Made by a program: the position numbers and the translations under genes
The notes under the pieces: generated by a model
Databases searched by the model: none
What the model was told of the DNA's origin: nothing
What the model saw: only the letters and a program-made list of their open reading frames with translations
Part shown: positions 1-6,697 of the stretch, in pieces
Position numbering within the stretch: the first letter of the stretch is position 1
How the letters are laid out: every line of letters starts with the position of its first letter
Origin: Actinomycetota bacterium
GTDB taxonomy: Bacteria > Actinomycetota > Thermoleophilia > Solirubrobacterales > Solirubrobacteraceae
Reading direction: 5' to 3'
DNA length: 44,142 nt
Assembly (NCBI GenBank): GCA_005885515.1
Contig: VAWK01000027.1
Span: forward strand, 3,853 to 47,994

Positions 1-356
1 TCGTGGGGGTCAGCGATGACCACGACCTGGTTGCGTCGGTGGCGAGTGACGCGCAGGAGCGCTTCGGCGATCACGTCTCGGCCGCGCGCTCACAGCCCTA
101 CTACCTGGACGTCACGCACCCGCGCGCCAACAAGGGCGAGGTGGTCAAGTTTCTCTCGGCGCGATACGACATCCCCGAGGAGCAGATCGCGACGATCGGC
201 GACATGCCCAACGACGTGCTCATGTTCGCGCGCTCCGGCCTGTCCATCGCAATGGGGCAGAGCGACAGGGAGGTGCATCGGGCCGCGCGGCGGGTGACCA
301 GGTCCAACGAGGAAGAGGGGTTTGCCAACGCGGTCGAGCGCTTCGTGCTTCCGTGA
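1..356 (+). CDS. HAD-superfamily (Cof-type) phosphatase, C-terminal fragment
   Basis: The gene begins before the window; 117 residues remain, read in the frame starting at base 3. The fragment has the two C-terminal HAD motifs: a conserved lysine in RANKGEVV (about residue 44) and the metal-binding GDMPND (66-71), followed by the SIAMGQ segment typical of Cof-like hydrolases. Family members remove phosphate from sugar phosphates and similar small metabolites in the cytoplasm using an N-terminal Asp nucleophile, which lies outside the window. The stop overlaps the GTG start of the ribokinase, so the two are probably translationally coupled. Together with the nucleoside hydrolase this suggests a role in sugar or nucleoside phosphate turnover; the actual substrate cannot be read from the sequence. 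Confidence 0.85.
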   Translation, partial: VGVSDDHDLVASVASDAQERFGDHVSAARSQPYYLDVTHPRANKGEVVKFLSARYDIPEEQIATIGDMPNDVLMFARSGLSIAMGQSDREVHRAARRVTRSNEEEGFANAVERFVLP

Positions 357-1195
357 GCGCGGAGGACGTGAGCTCGGCGCCGCGTATTGCCGTGGTCGGC
401 TCGGCCAACGTGGATCTGGTCGCGCGCTGTGAGCGGCTGCCTCGTCCCGGCGAGACGGTCACCGACGCGCAGCTGGATCGCGTGCCGGGCGGCAAGGGCG
501 CAAACCAGGCCGTGGCCTGTGCACGGCTCGGGGCCCGGGTCCGGTTTGTCGGACGGATCGGGACCGACGACCTCGTGCTGCGCTCGCTCGAGCGCGAGGG
601 CGTGGATGTGAGCGGCGTCGTGCGCGACGAGGGCGAGACCGGCGTGGCGCTCGTCGTTGTGGACGCGAGCGGCGAGAACCTGATTGTGGTGGCGCCGGGC
701 GCAAACGCGCGGCTGCGCGCCGAAGACGTCCACGTGGGGGAGTCCGACGCGGTGATGTGCCAGCTCGAGATCCCTCTGGAGGCGGTGCGCGCCGCCGCGA
801 CCGGCGCGCCATTCTTCTGCCTCAACGCCGCTCCCGCTCGCGGGCCGCTCGAGCTCGAGCCCGAGCCCGACCTGCTGGTCGTCAACCGCTACGAGTACGA
901 GAGCGCGGGGCCGCGCGGCAAGCTCGTCGCGCTGACGCTCGGAGCGGAGGGGGCCGTGCTGCTCGAGGAGGGGCGCGAGGTCGCGCGGGCGAGGCCGCCT
1001 CGGGTCGAGACCGTGGACGGCACCGGCGCCGGCGACGCGTTCTGCGCGGCGCTGGTGGTCTCGCTGCTCGAGGGCCGGGATCGCGTAGAGGCCCTGGTTC
1101 GCGCGTGCGCCGCGGGGGCGCTTGCCGCCTCGCGTCCGGGCGCGCAACCCTCGCTGCCAACTGCCCGCGAGCTCGAGGAGATAGTCGCGTCGTGA
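353..1195 (+). CDS. rbsK: Ribokinase (PfkB family)
   Basis: The 280-residue protein is somewhat shorter than typical ribokinases (about 300). PfkB hallmarks are present: an N-terminal strand ending in GSANVDLV, the GGKGANQA sugar-binding motif (46-53), and the C-terminal DGTGAGDAF motif (222-230), whose Asp228 is the expected catalytic base and whose glycines form the anion hole. Ribokinase phosphorylates D-ribose with ATP to ribose 5-phosphate in the cytoplasm. The GTG start overlaps the upstream HAD stop, and its own stop overlaps the next GTG. The next gene encodes a nucleoside hydrolase, which releases ribose, so the pair forms a logical salvage step. Another PfkB sugar kinase specificity is possible; the glycine-rich motif and context favour ribose. 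Confidence 0.9.
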   Translation: MSAEDVSSAPRIAVVGSANVDLVARCERLPRPGETVTDAQLDRVPGGKGANQAVACARLGARVRFVGRIGTDDLVLRSLEREGVDVSGVVRDEGETGVALVVVDASGENLIVVAPGANARLRAEDVHVGESDAVMCQLEIPLEAVRAAATGAPFFCLNAAPARGPLELEPEPDLLVVNRYEYESAGPRGKLVALTLGAEGAVLLEEGREVARARPPRVETVDGTGAGDAFCAALVVSLLEGRDRVEALVRACAAGALAASRPGAQPSLPTARELEEIVAS

Positions 1196-2118
1196 CCGCG
1201 ATCATCCTCGATTGCGACCCGGGCCACGACGATGCGATCGCGCTCATGCTCGCGCTCGGCAGCCACGAGGTGGAGCTGCTGGGCGTGACCACCGTGTGTG
1301 GCAACCAGACGCTCGACAAGACAACCGCCAACGCGATTCGCGTGCTCGATCACCTCGGGCGGGACGACGTCCCCGTGGCCGCCGGCGCGCCACGCCCGCT
1401 CGTGCGAGAGCCTCACGTGCAGGCACGCGTGCACGGCGAGACCGGGCTGGACGGGCCCGACCTGCCGCCGCCGGCGCGCGAGCCGGTACCGGAGCACGCG
1501 ATCGACTGGATCGCCGGCACGCTGTCGGCGCAGCCGCGTCCCGTCACGCTCGTGCCGACCGGTCCGCTGACGAACGTCGCGCTGTTCCTCGCCCGCTACC
1601 CCGAGCTCGAATCGAAGGTGGGGCGGATCGTACTGATGGGCGGAGCGATCGGCGAGGGCAACACCACGCCGGCCGCCGAGTTCAACATCTGGGCCGACCC
1701 CGAGGCGGCGCACCGGGTGTTCACGAGCGGGCTAGACGTGACGATGGCCGGTCTCGACGTCACGCACAAGGCGCTGATGCGCGAGCAGCACGTCGAGCGG
1801 CTCGCCCGGGCAGGGAGGGCCGGCCGGCTGGTCGCCGACCTGTACCGCTTCTACTCCCAGCACCACCGGCGCAAGTACGGATGGGACGGCTCACCGGTGC
1901 ACGACGCCTGCGCCGTCGCGCACGTGATCGACGACAGCCTGCTTCAGACCGTGCGCTGCGGCGTGAAGGTCGACACCGGCCCCGAGCCCTCGCGCGGGCG
2001 CACGTATGTGGACCGCTGGGGCAGCACCGGCTGGGAGCCCAACTGCGGCGTCGCGGTGGACATCGACTCAGAGCGCTTCCTCGAGTTGCTGGTCGAGCGC
2101 ATCGGCGGGCTGGGGTAG
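1192..2118 (+). CDS. Inosine-uridine preferring nucleoside hydrolase
   Basis: The GTG start at 1192 overlaps the ribokinase stop (GTGA) and gives 308 residues, the normal family length. The N-terminal DCDPGHDD motif supplies the calcium-binding aspartates (D9, D13, D14). Further family features are PTGPLTN (around 122-128), the EFNIWADPEAA segment (163-173) with the ribose-binding Asn, and HDACA (237-241) with the last Ca ligand Asp238. The family hydrolyses the N-glycosidic bond of nucleosides to a free base and ribose. With ribokinase immediately upstream, the operon can carry ribose from nucleosides to ribose 5-phosphate. Base specificity is not predictable here. The open frame extends far upstream, but that part overlaps ribokinase in another frame and is not a real N-terminus. 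Confidence 0.92.
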   Translation: MTAIILDCDPGHDDAIALMLALGSHEVELLGVTTVCGNQTLDKTTANAIRVLDHLGRDDVPVAAGAPRPLVREPHVQARVHGETGLDGPDLPPPAREPVPEHAIDWIAGTLSAQPRPVTLVPTGPLTNVALFLARYPELESKVGRIVLMGGAIGEGNTTPAAEFNIWADPEAAHRVFTSGLDVTMAGLDVTHKALMREQHVERLARAGRAGRLVADLYRFYSQHHRRKYGWDGSPVHDACAVAHVIDDSLLQTVRCGVKVDTGPEPSRGRTYVDRWGSTGWEPNCGVAVDIDSERFLELLVERIGGLG

Positions 2119-2312
2119 CTCCGCCGGCGTTGCGTCGAGCGCGAGCGGTCGCGGTAGCGGTTCGGCCCGGGCGAAGTGGGCAGCGCCGGGCAATCGTACG
2201 CCCTTTGTAAGTGCGAGTAAGTCGCAGTTAATTAGGCCAATTTCGGCGTTTTCTCTGTTACATTCGCGCGCAATTGGCTCGCGCCAAAGTTCAAACGGAT
2301 TGGAGGCTGGCA
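2119..2312. other. Intergenic leader, locally AT-rich
   Basis: This 194-bp gap separates the nucleoside hydrolase from the Tat-signal protein. The part from about 2205 to 2275 is clearly richer in A and T than the surrounding DNA, as expected for the promoter of the downstream gene. A possible -10-like TTACAT lies at 2258-2263, but I cannot find a convincing -35 partner. No strong hairpin that would end the upstream operon is apparent. Confidence 0.4.
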
Positions 2313-2654
2313 ATGAAGAAATTGATTCCGGCAGCGAGCGGAGGACCCGCCGCGGCGGCGGATGAGGGCACCAGCCGGCGCGAGTTCCTCGCGGGTGGCG
2401 CAGGTGCCGCAGCGGGCGCGGCCATGATCCTCGGCGCGCCCAAGGTGGCGTCGATCCTGGACACATCAGGCCAGGGGGCGGGGACCGAGCCCAAGGCCGT
2501 CGTGACCAAGCCCTCGGGCCCAGCGCCGCGCGAGCCCGTCACCGCGTACGTGCGAAACGAGCACCGCGGCGAGGTCACGGTGATGTCCGGCACGCGGGAG
2601 ACCACCTACAGGGATCCGGCACTCGTGAAGCGGCTGCTCGACGCGGCCAAGTGA
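2313..2654 (+). CDS. Small Tat-signal secreted protein, function unknown
   Basis: I chose ATG 2313 because a GGAGG Shine-Dalgarno sits at 2302-2306, six bases upstream; the frame is open further up but without such support. The 113-residue product carries a twin-arginine signal: SRREFL followed by an Ala/Gly-rich hydrophobic stretch (GGAGAAAGAAMILG). This predicts export of a folded protein by the Tat system, and a tatA gene lies 3 kb away at 5647. The mature part is about 70 residues, basic and without cysteines, and I do not recognise a family. It is followed after 34 bases by a DUF4331 gene that has no signal peptide, so it may act as an export partner or companion subunit. That partnership is inference. 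Confidence 0.75.
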   Translation: MKKLIPAASGGPAAAADEGTSRREFLAGGAGAAAGAAMILGAPKVASILDTSGQGAGTEPKAVVTKPSGPAPREPVTAYVRNEHRGEVTVMSGTRETTYRDPALVKRLLDAAK

Positions 2655-2688
2655 CGCGAGACGATCAGGGAAAGGAAGGCAGCTTCAC

Positions 2689-4062
2689 ATGTCATCGCAC
2701 CGCGAGGCGCCGGAGATCAGCACAGACCCCGTCGCCGATAACACCGACACGTACGCATTCGTCAGTCCCGACAATCCAAAAACGGTAACCATCATCACCA
2801 ACTACCTCCCCGCCGAGGTGCCGGCCGGTGGTCCGACCTTCTTCGAGTTCGGCGACGACGTTCTCTACAGCATCTACATCGACAACGACCGCGACGGGCG
2901 CCCCGATATCACCTACCAGTTCACGTTCGAGTCGCAGATCTTCAACGAAGACACGTTCCTCTACAACACCGGACCGATCGGCTCGCTGGAAGACCCCAAC
3001 TGGAGCAAACGCCAGTTCTTCGACGTCACGCGCAGCGAGCGCAAGGGCACCAACGAGTTGGGCGAGGATCTCGCCTGCCCCCCCTGCAACATCGGCCCGC
3101 GCTCCACGCCCAACTACGCAAAACTCGAAAAAGAAGCCGTGCACGAACTGGGCGGCGGACAGATGGTGTTCGCCGGGCAGCGCAACGATCCGTTCTTCGT
3201 CGACATCGGCTCGATCTTCGACCTCGCCGACCTGCGCCCGATCCAGAACCTGCATCTCATACCGACGGCCTCTGCGCCCGGTGTGGACACGTTGCAGACG
3301 CTCAACTGCCACTCGATCGTGCTCCAGGTGCCGATCAACCAGCTCACCAGGAACGGGTCGACGCCCAGCGACGTGCTGGACCCCAACGCCGTGCTCGGCA
3401 TCTGGGGCTCGGCCAGCCGCCGCAAGCTGCGAATCCACGACAAGGGCAATCGGGAGCACTCGGAGTCCGGTCCGTGGGTGCAGGTCTCGCGGCTGGGCAG
3501 CCCGCTGTTCAACGAGGTCCTGGTGCCGATGGCCCGCAAGGACGAATGGAACGCGCTCGAACCGCGCAGCGACAAGCGCTTCCTGGAATATGTGCAGCAC
3601 CCCGAGCTGGCCAAGCTCCTGACGGTTCTGTACCCAGAAAAGTTCCCCAACCTCGAAGGCCTCACCGCGCCGCGCGAAGACCTGGTCGCGGTCTTTTTGA
3701 CCGGGCTTCCGCCGGGCGTCGTCGAAGGCTTTCAGAACGTCAGCAAGAAAGGTGTGCTCGCGGACATGCTGCGGCTCAACGTCGCCGTACCGCCGGCCAA
3801 AAGCCCCAACCCGCTCGGATTCCTCGGCGGCGACCTCGCGGGCTTTCCCAACGGACGCCGCGTAGCCGACGACGTCACCAACATCGAGCTGCGAGCCGTC
3901 GCCGGTGCGACCTACCCGCTGGTCGAAAAAAACTACAAACCCGACGCCGCGGTGGGCGCGGTCGAACAGGGCATCACGCCCCTGCCCGGTCGCTCCCAGG
4001 AAACGTTCCCGTACCTCACCACGCCGCACGACGGTTACGACTTCCCGTCGGCTACGAAATAG
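2689..4062 (+). CDS. DUF4331 family protein without signal peptide
   Basis: The 457-residue product starts with the hallmark SSHREAP segment (2-8), which opens the mature domain of DUF4331 proteins, followed by the DNTDTYAFVSPDNP region typical of the family. A purine-rich ribosome site (GGAAAGGAAGG) precedes the ATG. Family members are usually exported and resemble beta-sandwich proteins; no biochemical activity is firmly known. Here the signal peptide is absent, since the protein begins directly with the mature-type sequence, while the gene just upstream encodes a Tat-signal protein. The gene has unusual runs of A (lysine AAA, GAA codons) for this GC-rich region. Likely an operon with the upstream gene, ending at the hairpin at 4171-4204. 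Family call is strong; location and function are uncertain. Confidence 0.85.
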   Translation: MSSHREAPEISTDPVADNTDTYAFVSPDNPKTVTIITNYLPAEVPAGGPTFFEFGDDVLYSIYIDNDRDGRPDITYQFTFESQIFNEDTFLYNTGPIGSLEDPNWSKRQFFDVTRSERKGTNELGEDLACPPCNIGPRSTPNYAKLEKEAVHELGGGQMVFAGQRNDPFFVDIGSIFDLADLRPIQNLHLIPTASAPGVDTLQTLNCHSIVLQVPINQLTRNGSTPSDVLDPNAVLGIWGSASRRKLRIHDKGNREHSESGPWVQVSRLGSPLFNEVLVPMARKDEWNALEPRSDKRFLEYVQHPELAKLLTVLYPEKFPNLEGLTAPREDLVAVFLTGLPPGVVEGFQNVSKKGVLADMLRLNVAVPPAKSPNPLGFLGGDLAGFPNGRRVADDVTNIELRAVAGATYPLVEKNYKPDAAVGAVEQGITPLPGRSQETFPYLTTPHDGYDFPSATK

Positions 4063-4170
4063 GCACGCCCGGGGGAGACGGCAAGCAACGCAAATAGCCA
4101 CGAGGGGCTTGGGGGATAGGCACACGAGCTCGGGAACGCGGCGCTGTGGGTCGCGCGGCATGTCGAGCAG

Positions 4171-4204
4171 ATGGCGGCGTCGCGAGGGAGCGCGACGCCG
4201 CCAT
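4171..4204. terminator. Perfect 14-bp hairpin between convergent genes
   Basis: Bases 4171-4184 are the exact reverse complement of 4191-4204, with a six-base loop (AGGGAG). The hairpin starts at the stop codon of the minus-strand small membrane protein gene and lies 108 bases after the DUF4331 stop. It is well placed to end transcription from both sides. There is no clear T run on either side, so it may be a GC-type terminator or a transcript-stabilising end. Confidence 0.6.
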
Positions 4205-4404
4205 TACGAGTCAGGGCGTCGCTTGCCTGCCCGCACAACGGCACCGATGATGAGGTAGATGAGCACCACGGCGACGACCGCGACGAGCAGCCCCCTGATC
4301 CCGCCCACCGTCCCGGCGAACGCCCACAACGCGAACAGCGCAATCATCCCGGGCACCCCGATGCACCCCCGCCGGCGCTCCTCGGAGGGTGGTCGCTCTT
4401 GCAC
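4204..4404 (-). CDS. Small two-helix membrane protein, function unknown
   Basis: This 66-residue protein has a short polar, arginine-rich N-terminus, then two adjacent hydrophobic stretches separated by GGIRG (GMIALFALWAFAGTV and LLVAVVAVVLIYLIIGAVV), ending in a basic tail (RAGKRRPDS). That is the pattern of a small inner-membrane hairpin protein. The start is GTG at 4404, without a clear ribosome site. An overlapping frame of the same length exists but lacks the clean hydrophobic pattern. The stop codon coincides with the base of a strong hairpin, which supports a real gene. No family is recognised. It lies 22 bases downstream of the next minus-strand gene and may share its transcript. Confidence 0.55.
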   Translation of the reverse strand: MQERPPSEERRRGCIGVPGMIALFALWAFAGTVGGIRGLLVAVVAVVLIYLIIGAVVRAGKRRPDS

Positions 4405-4426
4405 GGAGCACGAAAGTCGCGCGGGC

Positions 4427-4783
4427 TCAGGTCAGGTCGGCAACCGCCGCCTGATAGACCCCTATCGCATCCTGCACGCCGTCGCCGACTGCCGCGTCGA
4501 CGACACCGACGTTCCGCACGACCAGCGCGGCCCGCGTGGTGACCCGTTCAAACTCGTCCTCGGCGCGCAGCGCGGCGATCTGGGCGTCGCTTCCTCGAAC
4601 CAAGATGAAGCCCCCGAGGTCACCACCGTGGGGGCCGAGCAGCACCGTCTCGTGGCTCTCAATGCGTCCGTCCTGTTCGGCCTTCCCGTAGTAGGCCAAC
4701 GCTTCGGCAAACACCTCCAAACCCTTCGCCTCACGTCCAGTGATCGGTTCGCCCCATCCGATGAAGATTCCAGCCTCCGCCAT
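4427..4783 (-). CDS. Conserved hypothetical protein (118 aa)
   Basis: The ATG at 4783 is preceded by a strong AGGAGG site seven bases away, which decides the start over an in-frame upstream ATG. The sequence (AEAGIFIGWGEPITGREAKGLEVF, then LLGPHGGDLGGFILVRG and later TTRAALVVRNVGVVD) belongs to a type of small soluble actinobacterial protein I have seen only as hypothetical. It has no signal peptide, membrane segment or cysteine pair. It looks like a single alpha/beta domain with a dimeric ferredoxin-like flavour, which is only an impression. The Fur-family gene lies 91 bases upstream on the same strand, so co-transcription is possible. No function is assigned. Confidence 0.8.
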   Translation of the reverse strand: MAEAGIFIGWGEPITGREAKGLEVFAEALAYYGKAEQDGRIESHETVLLGPHGGDLGGFILVRGSDAQIAALRAEDEFERVTTRAALVVRNVGVVDAAVGDGVQDAIGVYQAAVADLT

Positions 4784-4874
4784 GACACACCTCCTGCTAG
4801 TCGGCAATGGAGCGTGAGATGAGCAGCGCCTGAGACCGGGCGCTCCCTCACGTCCCTGTCCTCGCAGGACAACT

Positions 4875-5426
4875 CTACTGCGGCTGCGGTGGCCGGATCA
4901 ATCCGAATGCGTCGTCCACTGCCGCGGCGCAGCTGGCGCACAGACCGACGATCGGGAAGTGGGTAAAGCGCGCGCGGTAGCCGAATCGGCGCTCGATCAG
5001 ATCACGCACCTCGTCGAGCTCCTCCGGCGCCACGGCCCGGTAGTCGGCGCAGCGCTCGCACGTCAGGTACTCGCGCTCGCCCGCCACCGCGAGCGCGTGC
5101 AGCCCGGGCCCGTGTCCGAGGTGTACGTGTCGAACCAGGCCGATGTCCTCAAACGCCTGCAGGTTCCGGTACACCGACGCGATGTCCGAGCACGGCACGC
5201 GGCCGCCGATCCCTTCGGCGATCTGCTCCGCAGACATCGGCCCGTCGGCCGCCAGAAGCGCCTCCACTACGAGCCGGCGCGCAGCGGACACGCGAAGGCC
5301 GCGTTCGCGCATCAGCGCCGTCGCCGAGCTCACGTCGGTGATCGCGGGCGCGGGCGGGCCAGCGCCTGCGGTCACAGCCGAAGCAGCCCCGTACTCTGCG
5401 GCAAGGTCCATCTCCCGCTCGCTCAT
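4875..5426 (-). CDS. Fur-family metalloregulator
   Basis: The start at ATG 5426 is set by a GGAGG site just upstream, giving 183 residues, with an Ala/Pro-rich N-terminal extension of about 30 residues before the Fur fold. The winged-helix DNA-binding part includes DIASVYRNLQAFEDIGLV (81-98). Two CxxC pairs (C123/C126 and C163/C166) form the expected structural zinc site. The His-rich stretch that normally precedes the first CxxC in Fur, Zur and PerR is replaced by AVAGEREYLTCERC, so a regulatory metal site is altered. HLGHGPGLH (102-110) may still contribute metal ligands. Members repress metal uptake or peroxide genes. The gene is divergent from tatA, and the shared 220-bp region has direct repeats that could be operators. 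Confidence 0.88.
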   Translation of the reverse strand: MSEREMDLAAEYGAASAVTAGAGPPAPAITDVSSATALMRERGLRVSAARRLVVEALLAADGPMSAEQIAEGIGGRVPCSDIASVYRNLQAFEDIGLVRHVHLGHGPGLHALAVAGEREYLTCERCADYRAVAPEELDEVRDLIERRFGYRARFTHFPIVGLCASCAAAVDDAFGLIRPPQPQ

Positions 5427-5515
5427 TGAGTCCTCCACTCCGTGAATCGCCGAAGCGCCTTTGGGTCCTGCTCTGGTTCGGTATACGCGACCGCAGCGCG
5501 CGCGGATCACCCGGC

Positions 5516-5575
5516 GGCATCCCCATGATCCACGGCGGCGGGCGCTCATCGGTCAGCGGCGTCCCGATGATCCAC
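5516..5575. repeat. Pair of 18-bp direct repeats between fur-like gene and tatA
   Basis: Bases 5516-5533 and 5558-5575 match at 16 of 18 positions and share the core ATGATCCAC. Their starts are 42 bp apart, about four helical turns, so both would face the same side of the DNA. They lie in the divergent promoter region and could be operator sites for the neighbouring regulator or another factor. The core does not resemble a classical Fur box. Confidence 0.5.
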
Positions 5576-5646
5576 CCGCGGCCACGGTGCGTATCCACAG
5601 AATCAGCCTTCGCGGGGCACGCGAACCTACTCCAGGAGTGATCTAA

Positions 5647-5979
5647 ATGATGGGTCTTGACAATCCAATCCACATCGCCTTCCTGCTCTTTGTGGTGCTG
5701 CTCGTGTTCGGAGCCAAGCGCCTGCCGGAGATAGGTCGGTCCCTCGGCGCGGGCATGCGAGGCTTCAAGGACTCGCTCACTGGCGTGAGCGCTCAGCCGG
5801 CGGCGACAGCGTCCCAGCCCGAGCTCCCGGCGCAGACGGCCAGCGCCTCGGTCGCCACGCCTGCGCTGGCGCCGGTGCCCACACCGGCCGGAGCGCCCGT
5901 TGCCACGGCCGTCGGGTCGCCCGCTGCGACCGCCATCGCGGAGCCCAGCGAGGAGCCGAGCCCGCCGAGCGCGGCTTGA
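5647..5979 (+). CDS. tatA: Sec-independent translocase protein TatA/E
   Basis: The 110-residue product has the TatA layout: a short N-terminus, one hydrophobic helix (HIAFLLFVVLLVF), the hinge FGAKRLPEIGRSLG, and an amphipathic helix GAGMRGFKDSL, followed by a long Ala/Pro-rich tail. TatA oligomers form or gate the pore through which Tat delivers folded proteins. An AGGAG site at 5634-5638 supports ATG 5647; a second ATG follows directly. No tatC is visible nearby, so the translocase core must be encoded elsewhere. TatB is also possible, but the short helix and hinge fit TatA. Its proximity to the Tat-signal protein at 2313 is notable. Confidence 0.9.
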   Translation: MMGLDNPIHIAFLLFVVLLVFGAKRLPEIGRSLGAGMRGFKDSLTGVSAQPAATASQPELPAQTASASVATPALAPVPTPAGAPVATAVGSPAATAIAEPSEEPSPPSAA

Positions 5980-6031
5980 GCGCACGCGGCGGCGCGGCTG
6001 CTTAAGTGGCCATCGACGCGCCTCCGTACGT

Positions 6032-6052
6032 GGGGCCTCTCGGAGGCACCCC
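6032..6052 (+). terminator. Possible terminator hairpin after tatA
   Basis: GGGGCCTC (6032-6039) can pair with GAGG plus CCCC (6043-6052) around a TCG loop, with a two-base bulge (CA). It lies 53 bases after the tatA stop and before the next gene. No T tract follows, so this is a weak call. Confidence 0.35.
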
Positions 6053-6125
6053 AGCGATGCCCTAGCCGATAGCGTCTTTAGGGGCGACAAGCGCTGCCCC
6101 GGGCGAACCTCGGAAAGGAGTCACC

Positions 6126-6521
6126 ATGCTCAACAGTGCCTTCAGGCGGGCGCTCATCGCGGGCTCGGTCTCGCTGCTGCTCGTGTCGACGGTGCTGGCA
6201 ACGGCCGATGCGACCAGAACTGTGACGATCAGCTCCCACATAACGATCAGGGGCAAAGGACTCACGTTCAGCGGCAACGTGACGTCCAGCAAAGCTCCAT
6301 GCAAGCGCGAGCGCAAGGTGACCCTTTACCGCACGCCCGCGCTCGCGCTCGGCTCGACGACGACGAGCTCCACGGGCCACTGGAAGATCACCGCGAGCGG
6401 ATCAGCCGGAATCACGCTGGGCCACTTCTACGCGAAGGTAAAGCGGCGCAGCGAGGGCACGGCCGGCACCATCTACGTGTGCAAGGCCGCCACGTCGAGG
6501 ACGATCGCGTACTCGCCCTAG
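6126..6521 (+). CDS. Small secreted protein, function unknown
   Basis: The ATG follows a good ribosome site (AAAGGAG, seven bases upstream). The 131-residue product has a signal peptide: basic start MLNSAFRR, hydrophobic core ALIAGSVSLLLVSTVLA, and a likely cleavage near ATA or ADA. The mature part is rich in Thr, Ser and basic residues, with alternating beta-strand-like segments (RTVTISSHITIRGKGLTFSGNV) and two cysteines about 55 residues apart that could pair. This suggests a small beta-sandwich secreted domain of roughly 100 residues. I do not recognise a named family. It has its own spacing on both sides and appears to be a single-gene unit. Confidence 0.78.
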   Translation: MLNSAFRRALIAGSVSLLLVSTVLATADATRTVTISSHITIRGKGLTFSGNVTSSKAPCKRERKVTLYRTPALALGSTTTSSTGHWKITASGSAGITLGHFYAKVKRRSEGTAGTIYVCKAATSRTIAYSP

Positions 6522-6697
6522 CAAGCCCGCCGAGGGCGCATTGGCGGGGGTCGGGGGGTCTGCCGGGTAGTCCGCCGGGCTGCGGAGACGCCCCGATGCG
6601 GCGCAAGGCTTCGTAATTCTCCCCAGCGCGATTCGTCCTACATCGGGCGAGCCGCTAAGACCGACGTTATGGACGGGCGATACGGACCCGTACGCGT
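6522..6697. other. Intergenic region before the cyclic-di-GMP enzyme gene
   Basis: The first part contains GC-rich inverted segments (CCCGCC near 6527 and GGCGGG near 6542) that could serve as a weak terminator for the preceding gene. The second part presumably holds the promoter of the downstream gene, but no clear -35/-10 pair or ribosome site is evident. Confidence 0.35.

Noticed and set aside
2692..4161. Long minus-strand open frame opposite the DUF4331 gene
   Set aside because: It is a GC-codon-bias shadow: the plus strand carries a recognisable family with a ribosome site, and the opposite frame has no known motif.
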